Source: Halorubrum californiense DSM 19288 (lineage in GTDB: Archaea; Halobacteriota; Halobacteria; Halobacteriales; Haloferacaceae). Taken from it: a stretch of 64,000 bases of DNA. The position numbers were made by a program, and so were the translations under genes. Of the stretch, positions 9,301 through 16,917 are shown one piece after another. Every line of letters begins with the position of its first letter. The first letter of the stretch is position 1. The notes beneath the pieces are model-generated. The model ran no database searches, was not told the origin of the DNA, and was given only the letters and a program-made list of their open reading frames with translations. The stretch covers positions 136,850-200,849 of the forward strand of contig NZ_AOJK01000025.1 in NCBI RefSeq assembly GCF_000336875.1. The letters run 5' to 3'.

Positions 9301-9697
9301 CCTCATTAGCTTCTAAACTCTTCTTGGCGATTTTAAATACGGAGGTTGAATAGTGAGAAAGGTAATTCCTTGTTCGTTTGAGTGAGGGGGTATTCCTTCT
9401 CGCGCTCTCCTCTACACTTGGTAAGACGAGTTCTCTTCTCGAACCCGGGAAGTCTCGCTCCCCCAGTATCGGGGTAATCGCTCAGAGGATTATTCCTTTT
9501 GCTCATAAAACGAATTATGCGTATTCGTTTCTCTTTTGAGGGGGGTGTCCTCAAGAGACCCGTCGAGCGGCATGTTCGAACCCTTTCAAAGCCTCTTACC
9601 AAGGCTTTGGATTTCACCCCGTCAAAGCCTCTCTTAGCATGCTTTGAAAGCCTTCACCGCCCACACACCTTTGCAGTCGTCTTACCAATAATTTGGT
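9301..9697. repeat. 397-bp gap with iteron-like direct and inverted repeats
   Basis: No convincing gene lies in this gap. Its right part has a cluster of repeats: TCAAAGCCTCT occurs at 9586-9596 and again at 9622-9632 (36-bp period). The first copy forms an inverted repeat CAAAGCCT (9587-9594) with AGGCTTTG (9602-9609), and the second pairs TCAAAGC (9622-9628) with GCTTTGA (9641-9647). These sit 50 to 110 bp upstream of the winged-helix gene at 9698. Such iteron-like arrays can be a replication origin of an integrated plasmid or provirus, or an operator array for the neighbouring regulator. The function is not decided by the sequence. Confidence 0.5.
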
Positions 9698-9698
9698 A
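9683..9698. promoter_or_regulatory. Palindromic operator overlapping the start of the wHTH gene
   Basis: TACCAA-TAAT-TTGGTA is a perfect 6-bp inverted repeat with a 4-nt spacer. Its last base is the A of the ATG at 9698. A symmetric site covering the start codon of a gene for a DNA-binding protein suggests autoregulation, especially if the transcript is leaderless as is common in haloarchaea. Confidence 0.5.
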
Positions 9699-10129
9699 TG
9701 AATCGAATGAAACAGACCGAAGAAACGCGGCAGTTTATCTCGGCCATCATCGAAGAAGACGGGAGCGCTTCAACGGCGAAGATACGGCGGCGCACCGATT
9801 TGACGGAGGGGCAGCTTCAACATCAGTTTCGAAAACTGGAGCGCCATGGATTCATCGAGATTGACCGTTCGAAAATCCCTTCGCAGTCCGGGTCTCGAAT
9901 GAAGGTCGCGGTCATCCCGGACGAGATGCGCGACGAAGCAGAAGCGCTCTTGTCGCATGATAGGACGCCAGAGCGAACGACTGTCGACGTGGTAGAACTC
10001 GCCGAAGAGGTGGACGAGCTCAACCAGACGATTGAAGAGATACACGACTACATCACGGAAAATGTGTATAAGCGCATGACTTCGAATCAAGAGCGAATAA
10101 ACGAATTAGAAGAACAACTTTCAGATTAG
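9698..10129 (+). CDS. Winged helix-turn-helix regulator with C-terminal coiled coil
   Basis: A 143-residue protein. Residues 5-70 form a winged-helix pattern (EETRQFISAIIEEDGSAST, then LTEGQLQHQFRKLERHGFI), like MarR-type or plasmid/virus wHTH proteins of haloarchaea. Residues from about 95 are a coiled coil (VDVVELAEEVDELNQ...ITENVYKRM...INELEEQL). It lies beside the integrase module and is probably the control protein of the same mobile element. A palindrome covers its start codon and iteron-like repeats lie just upstream, so it may bind both. Confidence 0.75.
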   Translation: MNRMKQTEETRQFISAIIEEDGSASTAKIRRRTDLTEGQLQHQFRKLERHGFIEIDRSKIPSQSGSRMKVAVIPDEMRDEAEALLSHDRTPERTTVDVVELAEEVDELNQTIEEIHDYITENVYKRMTSNQERINELEEQLSD

Positions 10130-10130
10130 T

Positions 10131-10256
10131 CTATTCGTTATTTGATTACTGGGTTTGTTGTATAATCGCTTATTTTGTGAGTAGAGGGCTTAACTAGCCG
10201 ATTAACCAGATAATTAATTAATCAGTTAACTGGGTAGGATACGGACTCACTACGTA
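10131..10256. other. AT-rich gap between wHTH and integrase 3' ends
   Basis: A 126-bp AT-rich stretch between the convergent stop codons of the wHTH and integrase genes. It contains ATTAATTAAT (10213-10222) inside a broader imperfect inverted repeat (TTAACCAGA at about 10202-10210 against TTAACTGGG at about 10226-10234). It could be a bidirectional terminator or hold an attachment core next to the integrase. No duplicate of it was found in the window. Confidence 0.3.
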
Positions 10257-10886
10257 TTATTGTATGGCCTTCATTGATTCGAGAATGTTCTTCTCACTTG
10301 GTTCAGTGAGATACGGCTCAATTGCTGAATAACTTGACCAGCCCCCTATGGACATCATCACGCGGACGGGAACGCCTTTTTCCACCAAATGAAGATGTGC
10401 CCAGTGTCGCCGTAAATCGTGCGAAGACACGTGTTCCCATTCGTCGTCTTCGTCTTCATCTCTCGCGAGTACGTCCGCCGCGCCTGTCCCCTGCTTTTCT
10501 GTCCCGTGGTCGTTGGTTATCCAGCTTTGGATTGTCCGGGGCGCGTATGGTAGGTAGGGTTCGTCGTCTTCGATTCCGCGTTCCCGGGCGAAGTTGAACA
10601 AGGCTTTTTCTACGTCGTCGGGTAGCCATGCTTTCCGAGTCGTCTTTTCGCCGCCCTTGGTGTTCTTTCCCTGAACACGGAGAAGCCAGCTCTCACCGTC
10701 TTTAGCGCGGAGTACGTCGTCCGGTGTCACGGTCGTTGTTTCTTCAGACCGGAGACCTACGCGGGCCATTAGCATCCCAGCTATTCCTCGTTCCCATTCT
10801 CGCTTCTCAAGGGTGCGCACGATTTTGTCGGCTTCTTCTTCGTCAAGCCAGACTTTGGTTCTCGCGCCGCTGTCGTCAATTCTCAT
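10257..10886 (-). CDS. Tyrosine recombinase / integrase (SNJ2-like arrangement)
   Basis: A 209-residue protein if started at the ATG at 10886; in-frame GTG (10904) and TTG (10910) codons lie upstream. Catalytic residues of a tyrosine recombinase are visible: Arg in GLRSEE (about 46), Lys in QGKNTKGG (about 74), HDLRR (His 156, Arg 159), GGW in the usual His/Trp position (181-183) and the nucleophile Tyr in EPYLTEPS (about 192). It is short, so it is essentially the catalytic domain with little N-terminal arm-binding region. Its start overlaps the 3' end of a 59-residue membrane-protein gene, and an 81-residue gene precedes that. This layout is like the integrase operon of pleolipovirus SNJ2, where two small upstream genes assist integration. 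Confidence 0.88.
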   Translation of the reverse strand: MRIDDSGARTKVWLDEEEADKIVRTLEKREWERGIAGMLMARVGLRSEETTTVTPDDVLRAKDGESWLLRVQGKNTKGGEKTTRKAWLPDDVEKALFNFARERGIEDDEPYLPYAPRTIQSWITNDHGTEKQGTGAADVLARDEDEDDEWEHVSSHDLRRHWAHLHLVEKGVPVRVMMSIGGWSSYSAIEPYLTEPSEKNILESMKAIQ

Positions 10887-11055
10887 AATCTGATGGGTTT
10901 TCACTTTCAAAAGTCGAGTTGAAGGCTACGGTGAGGACTGCACATATTGCTGCTAATCCGATTGTAGCGATTATATCTAATCCAGCTATACTACCAAGCA
11001 GAACCCCCGCGAATGCGCCGAACGAAGCCGGGAAGAAGATACTGGACGTGCTCAT
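10876..11055 (-). CDS. Tiny two-helix membrane protein in integrase operon (59 aa)
   Basis: A 59-residue ORF. Its ATG (11053-11055) overlaps the stop of the 81-residue gene in the ATGA arrangement, and its stop overlaps the integrase start by 11 nt, which indicates coupled translation. Residues 6-24 (IFFPASFGAFAGVLLGSIA) and 26-45 (LDIIATIGLAAICAVLTVAF) are two hydrophobic helices joined by a short turn; the tail is acidic (ESENPSDYEN). Position matches one of the small accessory genes in SNJ2-like integrase operons. Function beyond that is unknown. Confidence 0.65.
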   Translation of the reverse strand: MSTSSIFFPASFGAFAGVLLGSIAGLDIIATIGLAAICAVLTVAFNSTFESENPSDYEN

Positions 11056-11297
11056 TCTTCGAAGGTCTCAGGGAGTCGAATGGCATTCAAAGCGTCATGA
11101 ATCTTCTCGGGGTCTGCCCCGGAGAGTTCGACGATTTCTTCGGCTGTCTTCGCGCGCTTCTGGTACTCGTGGTTGGTTTCGACGTGTACGGCTTCTCCTT
11201 CTTCGTACGCTTCGATTTGTCGGCGGACTTCCCGGAGTCTTCGGAGAAGCAGGTTCTCCTCTTTTTCTAATTGTGATTTTGAATATGGGTTCTCCAT
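11052..11297 (-). CDS. Small coiled-coil protein in integrase operon (81 aa)
   Basis: An 81-residue acidic protein with a charged heptad-like N-terminal half (SQLEKEENLLLRRLREVRRQ) and a C-terminal helix-rich part (AKTAEEIVELSGADPEKIHD). The stop overlaps the next ATG by ATGA. It is probably an accessory factor of the integrase module, comparable in position with the small genes upstream of the SNJ2 integrase. No known domain is recognised. Confidence 0.7.
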   Translation of the reverse strand: MENPYSKSQLEKEENLLLRRLREVRRQIEAYEEGEAVHVETNHEYQKRAKTAEEIVELSGADPEKIHDALNAIRLPETFEE

Positions 11298-11329
11298 GTT
11301 TTCTGTACAATTGTCTATAAGAATTGTGC

Positions 11330-11497
11330 CTATATACTTTCCTCGTGAGCGGAGTCGGGTTTCTGGGGGCGGTGTATATCGGTGTCTTCGGGGGTTTGGG
11401 CGTGTTCGTCGTTTTTGTCTTCATAGTTGTGGGACAAAGCCGACAACTTGTACCCTCCATTAGGTAAGAAGTCATGATTGTCACACCAGATATTCAT
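11330..11497 (-). CDS. Tiny acidic protein upstream of integrase operon (55 aa)
   Basis: A 55-residue ORF that begins MNIWCDNHDFLPNGG and ends with a highly acidic, proline-containing tail (EHAQTPEDTDIHRPQK). It precedes the 81-residue gene by 32 nt and may be the first gene of the integrase operon. Its acidic composition contrasts with the basic, unlikely ORF in the other frame of the same region, which supports this frame. Function unknown. The 81 bp between it and the plus-strand gene at 11579 must hold divergent promoters. Confidence 0.5.
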   Translation of the reverse strand: MNIWCDNHDFLPNGGYKLSALSHNYEDKNDEHAQTPEDTDIHRPQKPDSAHEESI

Positions 11498-11578
11498 GCC
11501 TATGCTGTCGCCATCTCTGACCGATAGCGTCTAACAACGTGCTTAATGTTTAGATGCTGTATCTTGTATTCTCCAGCT

Positions 11579-12865
11579 ATGGCGGACAGTGGAAATGTCA
11601 AATTTGAGGGTTCCACCAAGTTCTGCGACAAATGTGGGAGCTTGATGAAGAAACGTGACGGCTCGTGGGAATGTCCAAAGTGTAACCGCTCTAAATTCGA
11701 GAGTTCGGAGTCCGAGAGTTCAGCAAGGATGAAGAGTGGGTACTTCGCGGCCAAAATTGACCACATCAATGATGATGGCCACGGAATAATCGAAACGGAG
11801 TATCAGCATATCAACGCAGGTCCAATCCAAGAATCCGCTGTTGGAGACGAGGTGACTGCCGTTCTGGTACGTGGCAACGCACTAATTAGTGATGAAGAAC
11901 CTAGAGACGAGAAATATATCGGTTGGATGGTATCCACGCTGGGACTTGAACCACAGTACAACGTGGACAGTGGGGGAAGCGACATCCGGTTCTGTAATAA
12001 TTGTGCGGCAGTGATGCGGAACAGAGACGATGCGTGGGTGTGTCCGCTCTGTGATGACTTTCAATTCCACCAGACTCCAGAACCGGGTGAAGTGTTCACC
12101 GCAGAAGTAGACCGAATTAGTAATAGTGGAAACATCATCATTGAGTGTAGAACAGGACACATCAATCTTGGTCCGTTTCCAAAATTCTCAGCGGAAACCT
12201 ACGTTACTGCCCTGAAAGTCAACAGTACGTACGCGTTTATTTTGGATGATGAAACGGGGATTTCTGTCGAGGATTTTCTAATAAAAGCAAATCAATCTAG
12301 TGGGTTAGAAGCTGTCGACTTGGACGATAACATGAGAGCGGAAACTACTATCAGGGAGTCAGATACTGAATCTGGTGATGATGGAACTAGTCAACAGGAG
12401 CCTCAAGATGGTACAAAATCACGTGCCAGTAAGGACGTGGGAACTGTATCCTCTGGTGCGGATTCAGAAGACAAAGCTCTAGATGATGAAAGAGACCTCA
12501 ACCTCCCGGAATTACGGCGAGAGGCGCAGGCGAGCGCAGTTGAGGAGGTTCCCACTGAAGCGACAGCTGCGCCAAGTGAGTCTGTTGAGTACAATCGGTC
12601 GACAGCGGTCAAACGATATGTGAAGGCGCGGGCAGCAGGCATTTGCGAGGGCTGCGGTTCGCCAGCACCATTCACGAGCAAGACCGGGGAACCGTACCTT
12701 CACGCTCACCACGTTAACGAGTTGAGCGATGGTGGCACTGACACCATAGACACCGTAATAGCCCTTTGTCCGAACTGTCATTACCGCGTCCATGACGGAG
12801 CGGACGGCGAGCAGTACAATAAACGACTGCGCCGCATCCTCCACGAAGTTGAAGCGAGGAGGTAA
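11579..12865 (+). CDS. Duplicated zinc-ribbon/OB (TRAM-like) protein with C-terminal HNH nuclease
   Basis: About 428 residues from the ATG at 11579 (an in-frame ATG at 11546 adds 11 unlikely residues). There are two repeats, each a zinc ribbon like that of RNA polymerase subunit M/TFS (CDKCGSLMKKRDGSWECPKC and CNNCAAVMRNRDDAWVCPLC) followed by about 45 residues resembling a TRAM/OB strand set (KIDHINDDGHGIIET...HINAGPI; EVDRISNSGNIIIEC...HINLGPF). A low-complexity acidic linker (about residues 250-345) leads to an HNH domain: CEGCGSPAPF, then AHHVNELSDGG, then LCPNCHYRVH. The HNH part resembles McrA-like modification-dependent nucleases. The tandem ribbons and OB folds may bind nucleic acid and give specificity. 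This is a probable restriction or defence nuclease with an unusual architecture. Confidence 0.8.
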   Translation: MADSGNVKFEGSTKFCDKCGSLMKKRDGSWECPKCNRSKFESSESESSARMKSGYFAAKIDHINDDGHGIIETEYQHINAGPIQESAVGDEVTAVLVRGNALISDEEPRDEKYIGWMVSTLGLEPQYNVDSGGSDIRFCNNCAAVMRNRDDAWVCPLCDDFQFHQTPEPGEVFTAEVDRISNSGNIIIECRTGHINLGPFPKFSAETYVTALKVNSTYAFILDDETGISVEDFLIKANQSSGLEAVDLDDNMRAETTIRESDTESGDDGTSQQEPQDGTKSRASKDVGTVSSGADSEDKALDDERDLNLPELRREAQASAVEEVPTEATAAPSESVEYNRSTAVKRYVKARAAGICEGCGSPAPFTSKTGEPYLHAHHVNELSDGGTDTIDTVIALCPNCHYRVHDGADGEQYNKRLRRILHEVEARR

Positions 12866-12971
12866 CGGATTGAGGATATAGATGTATTGTTGTGGTCGTG
12901 CGAAATGGTCTTGCGTGACGAGCCGCTCGCGCTCGGCGTGACAACTATGGCAATTATCGTATATCGTCGTA

Positions 12972-12990
12972 AGTAGCAGATTCTGCTACT
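12972..12990. repeat. Triloop inverted repeat, copy A
   Basis: AGTAGCAG-ATT-CTGCTACT, perfect 8-bp arms with a 3-nt centre, 107 bp after the HNH gene. The same core TAGCAG-N3-CTGCTA recurs at 20176-20190 and 22041-22055. It may be a terminator hairpin, an operator or a cassette-boundary site. Confidence 0.6.
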
Positions 12991-13075
12991 ATTTGAATCA
13001 CGGAAAAAGACTCTGTCTCACATATCTGAGTGAGCCAAAATTATTTGTGTTTTTCCTGCGTAGATGAGACAAGAA

Positions 13076-13615
13076 ATGAGCGAACCAAACGTAGAGGCTT
13101 GGAAAGAGGAATACAGCGGTCGTAAAAGAGTCCGTATGGTTGTCGAGATACTCGATGAGCCCGAGACCGTTGCTTCCATCGCGGACAGAGCGGATGTCGC
13201 GTGGGCGACTGCCGACAGCGAACTGGAGACCCTCATGGCAGAGAACAAAGCGGAAGAACATACGGTCGACGGTCAGACGAAATACGCGCCAAACCCGGTT
13301 CAGATACTCATCGAAGAAGTCCTTGACCTCATTAACGAGAATTCGCGTGATGAACTCGAATCGGTCCTCGTTGAGCATACCGCTCAGGTTGAATCACTAC
13401 GAGAGGAATACGAGGTCGAGACTCTTTCCGAACTGCGCAACAAGCTAGTTGAAGAAAACCTCTCTACAGAGGAAATGCGTGCCATTCGGAATGCTGCCTC
13501 AACGTGGGAGACTCTGGAGACAGAGATACGTCTCTCGAAACACGCACTTCAACTCTACACAGACGTAACCCAACTCTCTGATTCCGATGGGGACGAAGGA
13601 CTCGCGATTGCCTAG
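13076..13615 (+). CDS. DUF7342-family haloarchaeal wHTH protein
   Basis: A 179-residue protein from the ATG at 13076; an in-frame ATG at 13064 adds MRQE. The N-terminal half (WKEEYSGRKRVRMVVEIL, then TVASIADRADVAWATADSEL) is an ArsR-like winged helix of the haloarchaeal DUF7342 type. The C-terminal half is helical and acidic. A TATA-like AATTATTT at 13038-13045 fits a very short leader before 13076. It is followed by a 164-residue gene with only 6 bp between, an arrangement common for this family. The pair may be a regulator-effector or toxin-antitoxin-like unit; that is inferred from layout alone. Confidence 0.7.
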   Translation: MSEPNVEAWKEEYSGRKRVRMVVEILDEPETVASIADRADVAWATADSELETLMAENKAEEHTVDGQTKYAPNPVQILIEEVLDLINENSRDELESVLVEHTAQVESLREEYEVETLSELRNKLVEENLSTEEMRAIRNAASTWETLETEIRLSKHALQLYTDVTQLSDSDGDEGLAIA

Positions 13616-13621
13616 TCTTGA

Positions 13622-14116
13622 ATGATATTTCTCGCTAAAAGAGATGGCCTTGACAACAAACGAATCCATCGACGAATCAAGAACCGGCTCCAGAGTGATT
13701 CACAATTTAGTTCTGTTCAACTTCGTGTTTCGACTCATCGGGAACCCGGGTCGTATCGAGTCATAGCGAAATCGGACCCGAGAGACTTCCTAGAGGATTC
13801 CAACTATCCAGTGGAAAGTGTACGACTCGAAATCGGCTTTGATGTCGAGACCGGCACCGACAACGACTTGTACTGGATTAGCTGGATTGAGCCGGAACGA
13901 AGTCTTCTCTTTGGTTGGCATCAAGATGACGACCATCCGGAGTACGGAGAAGTCCATTTCCAACTAAATCAAGCAGATAGTGACTCTCTCCGTGAGAGTG
14001 CGGAATATATTGATAAGCATCCAATGGCTGTCGTCGAAGCGCGTTTGGACCAACTGCCAGATATGGTTCAGGCGATAACGTGGGATAGCGGAACGGCTAC
14101 TGGCGTGGATTGGTAG
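13622..14116 (+). CDS. Hypothetical partner of the DUF7342 protein (164 aa)
   Basis: A 164-residue protein 6 bp after the DUF7342 gene and certainly in its transcript. It has a mixed alpha/beta pattern with several conserved-looking aromatic stretches (YWISWIEPERSLLFGWHQDD, then EYGEVHFQL). No known catalytic motif is recognised. The family is known to me only as a companion of DUF7342 proteins. A toxin or effector role is possible but unproven. Confidence 0.65.
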   Translation: MIFLAKRDGLDNKRIHRRIKNRLQSDSQFSSVQLRVSTHREPGSYRVIAKSDPRDFLEDSNYPVESVRLEIGFDVETGTDNDLYWISWIEPERSLLFGWHQDDDHPEYGEVHFQLNQADSDSLRESAEYIDKHPMAVVEARLDQLPDMVQAITWDSGTATGVDW

Positions 14117-14231
14117 GAAAAACACGCTAATGAGACTCTATTGAATCCTCTACAACCGAATACACCGACAGATATCGGCTAATTGGTATTTCGATAGATT
14201 TTATGTGTACATGCCTCTACCAACCCGCATA

Positions 14232-15959
14232 ATGGCTAAGTCAGGATTTGACCTCGGAGCTGATGATTACGACATCAGCGAGGTTCTGGAAGGGTCTCAT
14301 CAGATACGGGTTCCAGATTACCAGAGGGAGTATTCTTGGGGTAAAGACCAGTGGTCTGAATTATGGGATGACGTATACGCGCTAACTCGGGAGAGAGATA
14401 ACCACTTCTTGGGGTCTATGGTTGTAATCGAAAACAAGGAAAATAGTCCGAAAACGTTAGAGTTGGTAGACGGACAACAGCGGCTTACGACCATCTCTCT
14501 GTTCCTTTGCGCCATACGCGACCGTTTTGAAACGGATGCAGAATACGTAGAAATCGCGGATTTAGTGGACGAATTTCTACAGATTCAAAGTCGTACAACG
14601 GGAGAGCGACATCAAAAGTTACGACTCAACAAGTTTCACAACGACGATTTTAACCGTATTCTTACAGGGAACGTAGACCTAGTTAGTAACTCCGAACTGA
14701 AGAATGCTTATGAATACTACCAGTCTAAACTGGACGGTCTCTCCACCGAGAAGGTTCAGGAAATCTACGACGCACTGATTAACTCCGTCTATCTTGTTCA
14801 GATTGACTGCGGGAGCGAGGTGTCTGCCTTCCGGCTTTTTGAAAGTCTCAACGACAAGGGACTTGACCTCGGTGCGGTTGACCTCGTGAAAAATCGGCTG
14901 TTCATGGCAGCGAACGAGAATAGTGACATCGATGAAGACCGGGTAAAGCATCTCTGGGAAGAAATTATGACGGTTGTTCGTCCGGAGTTGAACCAGAACT
15001 ACAGATTCTTCTCTCACTATCTCATGTCTATCTCTCGGCCGGGAACACGAGATAACGTCTCGAAGAATAAACTCTACGACTATGTTGATGAGCTTCTGGA
15101 TGAGGGATTAGAAAAAGAAGGGTTGACTGTCGAAGAGATGCTTGAGGATATGCTGGAGAAGTCACACGTCTACGTCGACCTAATCAACTGCGAAGTAAGC
15201 GAGAATTTCCAACCAAGCAAACTCCGGGAACTCAACTCAAAGCTGGAATCTACACAAATCAAGAACGACCGTATTCGTACTCTTCTGCTAAAAATCGTTA
15301 TCGACTACGATGATGCAGATGATGTCCTTGAGGCGCTCAATATTTTGGAGGTACTCAATACAAGAGACAAAATCGTTGGTCGTGGTTCAAACACAGGTCG
15401 AGACCGCTTCTGGTCCAGAGTCTGTTCGTTAATGGACGAACGACAGGAGCCAAACGAATATCTCCGTCGGATGGCGGAGAAACGCTCACCAAATGACACC
15501 ATTATCAAAGAGAGAGTGGTGAGTAGAGAGTTCAAAAATAACAATTTCACGAAATATATCCTTGACCGAATTGAGGAAGACCACTACATGAGAACTGGTG
15601 GACAAGAAAAAACAGTCAGCGACCGGTCCACCGTTGATATTGAACATATCGCACCTCAGCGCGTATGGACCGCAGATAAGTATAGTGGATGGCAGAAGTA
15701 CCTGAACTGTTCCGAAGAAGAGTTTGATGAATTTAAGAAGCGAATTGGAAACCTAACCCTCCTACAAAATCGGCTAAATCAGACCGCCTCAGACAATCCA
15801 TTTGAACAGAAATGTAATATCTATCGGAATAATACGGATTTCCTGATGACACAGGCAATCCCCGAAGAGTTTGAGGAGTGGCGTATTGAGCAAATAAAAA
15901 ACCGAAGCGAAAAAATGGCCGACATCATCTGCGAAGTCTGGAGTATGGATAACGTCTAA
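14232..15959 (+). CDS. GmrSD-like DUF262-DUF1524 modification-dependent nuclease
   Basis: About 575 residues from the ATG at 14232; GTG (14205) and ATG (14211) starts are also in frame, but an AT-rich box at about 14194-14201 (ATTTTATG) fits a short-leader transcript. The N-terminal DUF262 (GmrS-like, ParB/Srx-type) domain shows VPDYQREYSWG, FLGSMV and ELVDGQQRLTT (about residues 28-90). The C-terminal DUF1524 (GmrD-like, His-Me finger) domain shows IEHIAPQRVW and KRIGNLTLLQNRLN (about 470-520). Fused proteins of this type are type IV restriction enzymes that use NTP hydrolysis to cut phage DNA with modified cytosines. It is a stand-alone defence gene, convergent with the GNAT gene 6 bp downstream. 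Confidence 0.88.
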   Translation: MAKSGFDLGADDYDISEVLEGSHQIRVPDYQREYSWGKDQWSELWDDVYALTRERDNHFLGSMVVIENKENSPKTLELVDGQQRLTTISLFLCAIRDRFETDAEYVEIADLVDEFLQIQSRTTGERHQKLRLNKFHNDDFNRILTGNVDLVSNSELKNAYEYYQSKLDGLSTEKVQEIYDALINSVYLVQIDCGSEVSAFRLFESLNDKGLDLGAVDLVKNRLFMAANENSDIDEDRVKHLWEEIMTVVRPELNQNYRFFSHYLMSISRPGTRDNVSKNKLYDYVDELLDEGLEKEGLTVEEMLEDMLEKSHVYVDLINCEVSENFQPSKLRELNSKLESTQIKNDRIRTLLLKIVIDYDDADDVLEALNILEVLNTRDKIVGRGSNTGRDRFWSRVCSLMDERQEPNEYLRRMAEKRSPNDTIIKERVVSREFKNNNFTKYILDRIEEDHYMRTGGQEKTVSDRSTVDIEHIAPQRVWTADKYSGWQKYLNCSEEEFDEFKKRIGNLTLLQNRLNQTASDNPFEQKCNIYRNNTDFLMTQAIPEEFEEWRIEQIKNRSEKMADIICEVWSMDNV

Positions 15960-15965
15960 GACCAG

Positions 15966-16667
15966 CTACGTAACTGAGTGTCGGCGAGCTGTAGGTCCGT
16001 CGCCGTCTTCGTCATGTCCAATAGCACAAATCAACTGTATCATATTCTCGTTCGGCTGCTCAACATAATACCGGTCAGCTTCGTCAGCATCGTACCACTC
16101 AGAAGCTATATTTTTCCACCAGAACTTGACGACAGCAGAGCCAATTCTGCGCTCTCGGTGTGATTTAGAGAGATACAGTTGACGCAGTACCATCTCGGAA
16201 TTACTCGATGTTGGGCAGTAGGATAGATAGCCGACCACGTCCATATTGTCCAGAATTAAGATTGCGTCGTGGGCGTCAAGGTCAAATCCCCCAAATGTAC
16301 CGTCTTGATGTTTCGCTCCTCGGTTTGCGAGGTAGACCGCCTTTGTGAGTGGGTTTAAATCATCATATTCAGCCACAACCACGCGAATATCGTCGTAGTC
16401 ATCGAGATACGTCTCGTTCATCCAGTGCCCGGGAAGGTGGAGATACTCAATAGGATTTCGCAGTTTCTCGTCCTCGTAGATGGCAAGATTGTTTTTGCAG
16501 ATGTGGCAAATCCATCGGTCAAAATAGTAACCTGCAACGTTTTCCATCCTCAATACGGTCTCTGAGCTACACGATAAGCACTCAACTTTGACACCCCCGT
16601 TCTTTAGTCCTCTGTCCTCAATAACTGACGCGCCCCGAAGAATATGTGAATCTGTTACAATAGGCAT
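15966..16667 (-). CDS. Zinc-ribbon GNAT-family acetyltransferase-like protein
   Basis: A 233-residue protein. The N-terminal part has a zinc ribbon (CLSC at about 30-33, CHIC at about 54-57). The C-terminal part has a GNAT fold pattern: ILILDNMDVVGYLSYCP, LRQLYLSKSHRERRIGSAVV (motif A, with RRIG where R-x-x-G-x-G/A is usual). The substrate cannot be read from the sequence. It is convergent with the DUF262-DUF1524 gene, and lies downstream of a run of tiny zinc-protein genes on the same strand. Confidence 0.65.
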   Translation of the reverse strand: MPIVTDSHILRGASVIEDRGLKNGGVKVECLSCSSETVLRMENVAGYYFDRWICHICKNNLAIYEDEKLRNPIEYLHLPGHWMNETYLDDYDDIRVVVAEYDDLNPLTKAVYLANRGAKHQDGTFGGFDLDAHDAILILDNMDVVGYLSYCPTSSNSEMVLRQLYLSKSHRERRIGSAVVKFWWKNIASEWYDADEADRYYVEQPNENMIQLICAIGHDEDGDGPTARRHSVT

Positions 16668-16749
16668 AATCCAAACTGTCGAGGTATTCTGATGAATCTA
16701 TCGGGGAGTCAAACACCTCCAGCGACGACAGTCCGATTATGTGGGTCGT

Positions 16750-16917
16750 TTAGACTCCAAGGCCTAGTTGTCGGTATAGGTCGGGGGCACAGTCGGGGCA
16801 GAGAGAGGTTCGTTTCGAGTTGATTCTTCTATCTTCAATATAGTGTGTGATTGTTACATCGACGTACTCAAAATCGGTGTAGATGGTGTCGCCGCAGTTT
16901 GCGCAGGCCATTTTCAT
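16750..16917 (-). CDS. Tiny zinc-ribbon protein (55 aa)
   Basis: A 55-residue ORF starting MKMACANCGD and containing a second knuckle SLCPDCAPD, i.e. two CxxC pairs 33 residues apart. The ATG (16915-16917) overlaps the stop of the upstream 67-residue gene as ATGA. The short size, paired CxxC motifs and overlap support a real gene. It is probably a small zinc-binding protein; partner and role unknown. Confidence 0.6.
   Translation of the reverse strand: MKMACANCGDTIYTDFEYVDVTITHYIEDRRINSKRTSLCPDCAPDLYRQLGLGV

Noticed and set aside
9400..9490. tRNA-like T-arm (GGGTTCGAG on the minus strand)
   Set aside because: The stem does not pair and no cloverleaf can be drawn; not a tRNA or a clear fragment.
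9333..9617. 94-aa minus-strand ORF
   Set aside because: Basic, low-complexity composition unlike haloarchaeal proteins, and it overlaps the repeat cluster; no start signal.
11095..11484. 129-aa minus-strand ORF rich in Arg/Pro/Thr
   Set aside because: It is the shadow of the 55-aa and 81-aa genes in another frame; those have the better composition and overlaps.
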